Origin: Nitrospirota bacterium
GTDB taxonomy: Bacteria; Nitrospirota; UBA9217
Direction: 5' to 3'
DNA: 11,459 bases
Assembly: GCA_027456925.1 (NCBI GenBank)
Contig: DAIDTZ010000277.1
Coordinates: 1-11,459 of the forward strand
Shown: piece after piece, positions 6,337 through 11,459 of the stretch
Position numbering within the stretch: position 1 is the first letter of the stretch
Layout of the letters: each line of letters starts with the position of its first letter
The notes under the pieces: model-generated
What the model was told of the DNA's origin: nothing
Databases searched by the model: none
The model's input: the letters and a program-made list of their open reading frames with translations, nothing else
Position numbers and translations under genes: made by a program

Positions 6337-6983
6337 CGTACGTCATCGACCATACGCTGGTCCGGCCCGACGCTACGCAAAGCGACCTTGCGCAGGCATG
6401 CGCGGACGCGAAGCAGTACGGTTTTGCCTGTGTCGTGGTGCAGAGCGGCAACGTTGCCCGCGCCCGGGACCTTCTGGCCGGCTCGCTGGTCAAGGTCTGC
6501 TCCGTCGTGGGCTTCCCCCACGGGGCGAGCACGACGACGGTGAAGATCGTCGAAGCCATGGAGGCCATGAAGAACGGGGCCGTCGAGCTCGACATCGTGG
6601 TGAACCTCGGCATGGTGAAGTCCGGCCGCTTTGATGCGGTGGAGGTGGACATCAAGAACGTTATTGCCATGACCCCCCAGAAAGTCCACAAGGTCATCAT
6701 CGAGACGGGGAGCCTCACGCCCGACGAGCTCACCCGTGTTTGCCAGGTCGCGGTTACTGCCAAGGCTGAATTCGTCAAGACTTCGACCGGTTATGGACCG
6801 CGCGGCGCAACGGTGGACGATATCAGGCTGATCCGCCAGGCGATCGGATCAGCGTGCCGTATCAAGGCCTCCGGCGGGATCAAGGACCTTGCGTCAATAA
6901 CGGCGCTGGTCGATGCGGGCGCGGAACGCATCGGCACCAGTTCCGGCGTCGCGATCATGGAAGAATATCTGAAAAAAAATTGA
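6312..6983 (+). CDS. deoC: Deoxyribose-phosphate aldolase
   Basis: A 223-residue class I aldolase (DERA) that splits 2-deoxy-D-ribose-5-phosphate into glyceraldehyde-3-phosphate and acetaldehyde in deoxynucleoside salvage. The catalytic triad is complete: Asp94 in VELDIVVN, the Schiff-base Lys156 in KTSTGYGPRGAT, and Lys185 in IKASGGI; the phosphate site GTSSGV is at 208-213. The length is normal for the short bacterial form. GAGGTG at 6301-6306, 5 nt before the ATG, supports the start, which lies 25 nt inside the aminotransferase gene in another frame; the pair is therefore probably co-transcribed and translationally coupled. No other deo gene (deoA, deoB, deoD) is in the window. Transcription is expected to end at the hairpin at 7203-7232. 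Confidence 0.97.
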   Translation: MFKDAGQLAYVIDHTLVRPDATQSDLAQACADAKQYGFACVVVQSGNVARARDLLAGSLVKVCSVVGFPHGASTTTVKIVEAMEAMKNGAVELDIVVNLGMVKSGRFDAVEVDIKNVIAMTPQKVHKVIIETGSLTPDELTRVCQVAVTAKAEFVKTSTGYGPRGATVDDIRLIRQAIGSACRIKASGGIKDLASITALVDAGAERIGTSSGVAIMEEYLKKN

Positions 6984-7120
6984 ACTGGGAAGCGGCACTT
7001 GGACGCAGATAAAATCAGACTATGTGATGGAAAAAGCCCTGGTCACGATCCGGGAAAGTTCTTTTTTCGCTGCTCGATGGTTTTTTTGTTGTCTTAATAC
7101 GCCATTATTCGATTTTACCG

Positions 7121-7141
7121 TTCGACTGAGCTCACGACGAA
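7121..7141. repeat. Short imperfect palindrome, TTCGACTGAGCTC type
   Basis: Starting at 7121, TTCGACTGAGCTCACG and the following CGAA form an imperfect palindrome centred on GAGCTC. The motif resembles a widespread class of dispersed intergenic bacterial palindromes; only one copy is present here. The gap 6984-7202 otherwise shows nothing beyond T-rich tracts. Confidence 0.4.
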
Positions 7142-7202
7142 GTCTGCGTCCGGATGCTTTTTTTAGGACAAATACTGCCGCAGCCGGACCACGAGGAATA
7201 AA

Positions 7203-7232
7203 AAAAGCCGACGCTTATCAGCGCCGGCTTTT
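7203..7232. terminator. Bidirectional Rho-independent terminator between deoC and lpxC
   Basis: AGCCGACGCT (7206-7215) pairs with AGCGCCGGCT (7220-7229) with one mismatch and a 4-nt loop, and flanking A and T runs extend the stem. Reading plus, the stem is followed by TTTT then CAATTTTT; reading minus it is followed by seven T. It lies 24 nt past the lpxC stop and between two convergent genes, so it can end transcription from both sides. Confidence 0.85.
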
Positions 7233-7255
7233 CAATTTTTCGAAGGACAGCAATC

Positions 7256-8164
7256 CTATTGCAAAGCGTGCCGGAACTGCGGCCCTGCTTCAATGACTGT
7301 TGTGTTCCCGGTCGAGCCGAGCAACATCCAGCTCTGGGGAGTGCTCAGGAGTTTGCCGACCATCTGGGCGTTCAAACCGTGACCGGACTTGTGCGCCACA
7401 ATGTGGCCGATGACCGGCATGCCCAAAAGCGACAGATCGCCGATGAGGTCCAGGATCTTATGCCGAACGAATTCGTCTCTGTACCGCAGGCCGTCTTTGT
7501 TCAATACCGAGTCTTCCCCGAGGGCAACGGCGTTGTCCAATGATGCGCCCTTTGCCAGACCGTTGGCCTGGAGCGCTTTTACGTCGCTCATGAATCCGAA
7601 GGTGCGGGCATCGGACACTTCGCGCAGGAACGCCTCTTCCGAAGGCTGGTATTGCAGGCTCTGCTCTTTGAGCAGGGGGTGGTTGAAGTCGATAAAGTAG
7701 GAAATACTCGTTGCTTCGGCAGGCCAGATAGCCAGCTGCTTGTTGCCTTCGCGCACGAATACGGGCTTGATGACTTTCAGTACGGGCTGAAGCGCTTCCA
7801 GGGGCTGAATACCTGCGTCGGCGATAAGCCGCACAAAGGGACGGGCGCTGCCGTCCATGATCGGAACTTCCTCTCCGTCGAGCTCGATGGTCACATTGTC
7901 GATATTGAGACCTGAGAGTGCCGCAAGCAGGTGTTCAACGGTCTTAACCGACGCGTTATTACGGCAGAGCGTGGTGGCGAAGCTGGTTGCCGCGGTATTG
8001 GCCGCACTGGCGCTGATCTCGGCGCCACCCAGATCGGTCCGGACGAACACGACGCTGGCGCCGGCAGGCGCCGGCTTGAGCGTCATCTGTACGGGGAGAC
8101 CCGAATGAAGACCGATGCCTTTGCAGTGTATTTGTTTTTTCAGTGTCCGCTGAAATCTGATCAT
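7256..8164 (-). CDS. lpxC: UDP-3-O-acyl-N-acetylglucosamine deacetylase
   Basis: A 302-residue LpxC, the zinc amidase that carries out the committed step of lipid A synthesis on the cytoplasmic side. The N-terminal QIHCKGIGLHSG signature is at 11-22. Zinc ligands are present: His78 (in KTVEHLLAAL, with Glu77 as catalytic base), His235 and Asp239 in RHKILDLIGDL, and His262 in HKSGHGLN, with Asp243 also conserved. The length matches the single-domain enzyme; it is not the LpxC-FabZ fusion. An in-frame ATG at 8209 exists, but the ATG at 8164 is preceded by AAGGGAG at 6 nt (8171-8177) and begins at the family N-terminus. The gene is monocistronic here and ends at a strong terminator. Its presence shows a Gram-negative envelope with lipopolysaccharide. 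Confidence 0.97.
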   Translation of the reverse strand: MIRFQRTLKKQIHCKGIGLHSGLPVQMTLKPAPAGASVVFVRTDLGGAEISASAANTAATSFATTLCRNNASVKTVEHLLAALSGLNIDNVTIELDGEEVPIMDGSARPFVRLIADAGIQPLEALQPVLKVIKPVFVREGNKQLAIWPAEATSISYFIDFNHPLLKEQSLQYQPSEEAFLREVSDARTFGFMSDVKALQANGLAKGASLDNAVALGEDSVLNKDGLRYRDEFVRHKILDLIGDLSLLGMPVIGHIVAHKSGHGLNAQMVGKLLSTPQSWMLLGSTGNTTVIEAGPQFRHALQ

Positions 8165-8326
8165 CCTATACTCCCTTTCTCGCCATTTTAGTAGCAATAG
8201 GTATGCCATAATTCATACTATAATAAGTTATGCAAAATCAATAGGTTAAATATAAGTGTGATTTCTGTTGTGGTAAAAAAGACTTAATCTGTGTTGTTTG
8301 GTTGCCAGGGAGCCACAGTCAGGTAT

Positions 8327-8375
8327 GAGTCAGGAGTCAGGAGACAGGAGACAGGAGACAGGAGTCAGAAGTCAG
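8327..8375. repeat. Seven-copy GAG(T/A)CAG heptamer tandem array
   Basis: Seven consecutive heptamers: GAGTCAG twice, GAGACAG three times, GAGTCAG, then AAGTCAG, with a further partial GAG. The alternation of T and A at the fourth base suggests expansion of two variant units. A degenerate CAGTCAG-like copy precedes it. It is non-coding and lies about 120 nt upstream of the TPR promoter. Confidence 0.9.
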
Positions 8376-8496
8376 GAGAAGTTTCGGAGAGAATGGGATG
8401 ATTGTTGAAGTTTTTTTTTTGAGAAATGAACTACATCGGACAGGATGGAACGAGAAAAAACTATTTTGACGCGCCCCTGCTTTACTTGGTTTTTCA

Positions 8497-8526
8497 TTGA
8501 CATAGTAGGGCAAGGTGTGCTAAATT
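8497..8526 (+). promoter_or_regulatory. Sigma70-type promoter of the TPR-Dpp ATPase operon
   Basis: A perfect -35 TTGACA at 8497-8502 and TAAATT at 8521-8526 as -10, with an 18-nt spacer. It would start transcription near 8533, leaving a leader of about 43 nt before the ATG at 8576. Confidence 0.6.
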
Positions 8527-8575
8527 TTTTTTAAATTGCACGGAACAGCCGCGATCCCAGGGTGACGGGGTAAAC

Positions 8576-9298
8576 ATGTCAAAACTCGATGATCTCTATA
8601 AACAAGGCACGGAAGCATTCGACAAGGGCGAGTATGATAAAGCGGAAGGCTTTTTTCAGGAGTTGCTGGATACCCACCCCGGTTTCGCCGATATTCAAAA
8701 CAAGATGGGCATCATATTCAACCAGACCAACCGGCTTGAGCTTGCGGTGCACGCCTTCGAAAGGGCCCTTGCCGTGAACCCGGGGTATACCGAGGCATCG
8801 CTCAACCTGGCGATCACTTACAGCGATCTCGGCAAATACGAAAAGTCACGCGAGGTTTTTGAACGGGCGGCCCATTTTACCGACCAGGCCGGGAAGACCG
8901 TGACCTCTACCTCCGGCATCGATCCCTTCATAAAAGGCAAGCTCGCGGACGAACATCTGCGGCTTGGAAACATGTACTACGACCTCCGGCTTCTGGACGA
9001 GTCGATCGATGAATACCAGAAAGCCCTCCGCCTCTCGCCCAACTTTGCCGACATCATCACCCATCTCGGGATCGCCTTTCGCGACAGAGGCCTGTATGAT
9101 GAAGCCATCAAGGAATTCAACCACGCCAAAATATGCAATCCCAAGTATATTCCCGCGCGGCTGCACCTCGGCATTACCTACTACTCCCAGGGCTTCTACG
9201 GCCTTGCCGAGGAGGAGTGGCGGGAAGCGCTCGTGTTCGATCCCGGCAATTCCGCTGTGCGGACGTACTTGAACTTTGTAAAACCCCAGAATTCCTGA
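8576..9298 (+). CDS. Tetratricopeptide repeat protein
   Basis: A 240-residue protein made almost entirely of TPR helical hairpins: units at about 5-36, 37-70, 71-104, 122-155, 156-189 and 190-223, with the usual small residues and Pro at repeat ends (ALAVNPGY, ALRLSPNF, ALVFDPGN). A 17-residue Thr/Ser-rich interruption (105-121) separates two blocks of three. There is no signal peptide or membrane segment, so it is likely a cytoplasmic scaffold. The ATG at 8576 follows AGGGTGA (8559-8565) at 10 nt. TPR proteins bind partner proteins; no catalytic domain is visible, and the partner cannot be read. The dipeptide transporter ATPase gene starts 14 nt after its stop, suggesting one operon, but a functional link to peptide import is only inferred. 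Confidence 0.9.
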   Translation: MSKLDDLYKQGTEAFDKGEYDKAEGFFQELLDTHPGFADIQNKMGIIFNQTNRLELAVHAFERALAVNPGYTEASLNLAITYSDLGKYEKSREVFERAAHFTDQAGKTVTSTSGIDPFIKGKLADEHLRLGNMYYDLRLLDESIDEYQKALRLSPNFADIITHLGIAFRDRGLYDEAIKEFNHAKICNPKYIPARLHLGITYYSQGFYGLAEEEWREALVFDPGNSAVRTYLNFVKPQNS

Positions 9299-9312
9299 GC
9301 GGAGCCCCTTCG

Positions 9313-10272
<960 letters not shown>

Positions 10273-10297
10273 AGATACTCCGCAATCCGAAATTATC

Positions 10298-11260
10298 ATG
10301 ACCGACGAACTTCTTTTTATCGACAACGTAAAGAAAACCTTTCCCGTGAAGGCCGGCTTCGGCAATAATCTCTTTGCCACGGCTGTGGACGGCGTCACGC
10401 TGTCAATTGCCCGCGGCGAGGCCGTGGGGCTCGTGGGCGAAAGCGGATGCGGAAAGTCCACCCTGGGAAGGCTGGCGCTGCGACTCCTTGAACCAACGTC
10501 CGGCAGCGTGTTCTTCGAGGGGAAGAACCTCAACTCGCTCGGGAAGCGGGAGCTCAGGGCGCTGCGGAAGGACATGCAGATCATTTTCCAGGACCCCTTC
10601 GCGTCGCTCAATCCCCGCATGCGGATCCTGGAGATCATCACCGAGCCGCTGGTGATCCATGATATGGCACAAAGCCATGAACTGGAAGAGCGGGGAGCGG
10701 CATTGCTCGAAAAGGTGGGACTTCCCGTTGATGCGCTTCTGCGGTACCCGCACGAATTTTCCGGCGGCCAGCGGCAGCGCATCGGCATCGCCCGCGCTCT
10801 GGCCCTCAGCCCAAGCCTGGTGATCGCCGATGAGCCGGTGTCGGCGCTCGATGTGTCGGTCCAGGCCCAGATCATCAACCTGCTCGAAGATCTGCGGGAT
10901 GAGCTGAAGCTCTCCTTTTTGTTCATCGCCCACGATCTGAATATCGTGCGCCACTTTTCCGACCAGGTAGTCGTGATGTATCTCGGGAAGATCATGGAAG
11001 CCGCGCCCGCCGAGGAGATCTACCGCAACCCCTCACACCCCTACACCGAGGCTTTGCTTGCCGACATCCCGGTGGCGGACCCGACGGCAAAGAAAAAGCA
11101 TATTCTGCTCAAGGGAGACATCCCGAGCCCCACCCAGATTCCGCCCGGCTGCCGCTTTCACACCCGCTGCATCTACCGCTTTGATCCCTGCGATAAGATC
11201 GCGCCGAAAACAACGGACCTCGGAAAAGGCCACTACGTCGACTGCCATCTCCGGGGGTAG
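10298..11260 (+). CDS. dppF: Peptide ABC transporter ATP-binding protein, DppF/OppF type
   Basis: A 320-residue paralogue of the preceding gene and the second ATPase of the importer heterodimer. Walker A GESGCGKS (47-54), Q-loop Gln98, signature FSGGQRQR (154-161), Walker B VIADE (175-179) and H-loop His212 are intact. DPFASLNPRMRI (99-110) is typical of the F subunit. The C-terminal cysteines C285, C291, C298 and C316 occur at almost the same positions as in its neighbour. The ATG at 10298 is the only start candidate in frame near the N-terminus; no good Shine-Dalgarno is visible in the 25-nt gap, so coupling to the upstream gene is likely. No terminator hairpin is evident after the stop in 11261-11340. 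Confidence 0.95.
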   Translation: MTDELLFIDNVKKTFPVKAGFGNNLFATAVDGVTLSIARGEAVGLVGESGCGKSTLGRLALRLLEPTSGSVFFEGKNLNSLGKRELRALRKDMQIIFQDPFASLNPRMRILEIITEPLVIHDMAQSHELEERGAALLEKVGLPVDALLRYPHEFSGGQRQRIGIARALALSPSLVIADEPVSALDVSVQAQIINLLEDLRDELKLSFLFIAHDLNIVRHFSDQVVVMYLGKIMEAAPAEEIYRNPSHPYTEALLADIPVADPTAKKKHILLKGDIPSPTQIPPGCRFHTRCIYRFDPCDKIAPKTTDLGKGHYVDCHLRG

Positions 11261-11363
11261 CGCTCCGGACCGGCATCGCGGTTGCGTAATGGAGTGAGCA
11301 ACGTTTACTCTTGTTATTAATGGTCTCAAAATAATATGGACTTCTGAAAAGCCATTGCATTAA

Positions 11364-11435
11364 TTATGTCCGGTCTATTTTGAAAATGATGCCGTACCCG
11401 TGAAGCGTTATCCACTGGATGATTGTTTGCTCCAT
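11364..11435 (-). pseudogene. Possible broken start of a DedA-type membrane protein
   Basis: On the minus strand an ATG at 11435 opens a 23-codon frame ending with TAA at 11364-11366. Its peptide MEQTIIQWITLHGYGIIF resembles the N-terminus of some DedA/SNARE-associated membrane proteins (ME..I..WI...GY..IF), then turns into KIDRT and stops. The conserved membrane segments that should follow are not visible in any frame, so this would be a truncated relic. No Shine-Dalgarno lies in the 24 bases remaining before the window edge. Similarity is from memory and the stretch is short, so chance is possible. Confidence 0.25.
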
Positions 11436-11459
11436 GGGGGGATTCTAACACGATCGAGG

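Larger units (their letters stand above)
8165..8575. other. Divergent intergenic region between lpxC and the TPR gene
   Basis: About 410 nt. It contains the lpxC ribosome binding site, a weak candidate lpxC promoter on the minus strand (TTGCAT at 8235-8230, 17-nt spacer, ATTATG at 8212-8207), the heptamer array at 8327-8375, a run of ten T at 8411-8420, and the promoter of the TPR operon at 8497-8526. I see no gene in it. AT-rich sequence dominates apart from the purine-rich array. Confidence 0.6.

Noticed and set aside
8327..8375. The heptamer array as a CRISPR
   Set aside because: Units are 7 bp, contiguous and without spacers, so it is a simple tandem repeat.
8411..8420. A run of ten T as the tail of a terminator
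   Set aside because: No stem-loop precedes it on either strand.
9133..9312. An N-terminal extension of the first ATPase starting inside the TPR gene
   Set aside because: The 60 extra residues are the other-frame reading of the TPR gene and do not resemble any transporter ATPase; the TTG at 9313 has a suitable GGAG.

Overview
The window reads as a moderately GC-rich Gram-negative bacterial chromosome segment. LpxC, the committed enzyme of lipid A synthesis, is the clearest evidence for an outer membrane. Codon use, the mix of genes and the many intergenic palindromes fit Desulfobacterota, Nitrospirota or similar lineages, but the sequence alone does not fix the taxon.

Layout: (1) 1-1361 (+), the 3' part of a phytoene-desaturase-like FAD oxidoreductase that begins outside the window. 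(2) 1407-2038 (-), a VapBC-type toxin-antitoxin pair (ribbon-helix-helix antitoxin, PIN-domain toxin) with an ATGA overlap and a promoter whose -10 lies inside an imperfect palindrome. (3) 2081-2789, a gene-poor, AT-rich stretch holding a headless reading-frame remnant, a 17-bp inverted repeat and a possible tiny ORF. (4) 2790-3578 (+), a short-chain dehydrogenase. (5) 3579-4031, a non-coding island with several hairpins. (6) 4032-6983 (+), a class 3 aldehyde dehydrogenase, a class IV PLP aminotransferase and deoxyribose-phosphate aldolase (deoC); the last two overlap by 25 nt. (7) 7203-7232, a bidirectional terminator between convergent deoC and lpxC. (8) 7256-8164 (-), lpxC. (9) 8165-8575, a divergent intergenic region with a seven-copy GAG(T/A)CAG heptamer array and a good promoter. 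(10) 8576-11260 (+), an operon of a TPR protein and two DppD/DppF-type peptide-transporter ATPases. (11) 11261-11459, a non-coding tail with a possible broken DedA start on the minus strand.

How they work together: VapBC is a self-contained autoregulated module. DeoC releases glyceraldehyde-3-phosphate and acetaldehyde, and an aldehyde dehydrogenase two genes upstream could in principle handle aldehydes, but this link is speculative. The two ATPases would power a dipeptide/oligopeptide importer whose permeases and binding protein are not in view. Most of the window is ordinary core metabolism. The items worth a second look are small: the palindrome-rich gaps, the AT-rich gene relic, the possibly leaderless aminotransferase and the ATPase pair behind a TPR gene. 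I see no convincing undescribed multi-gene system.
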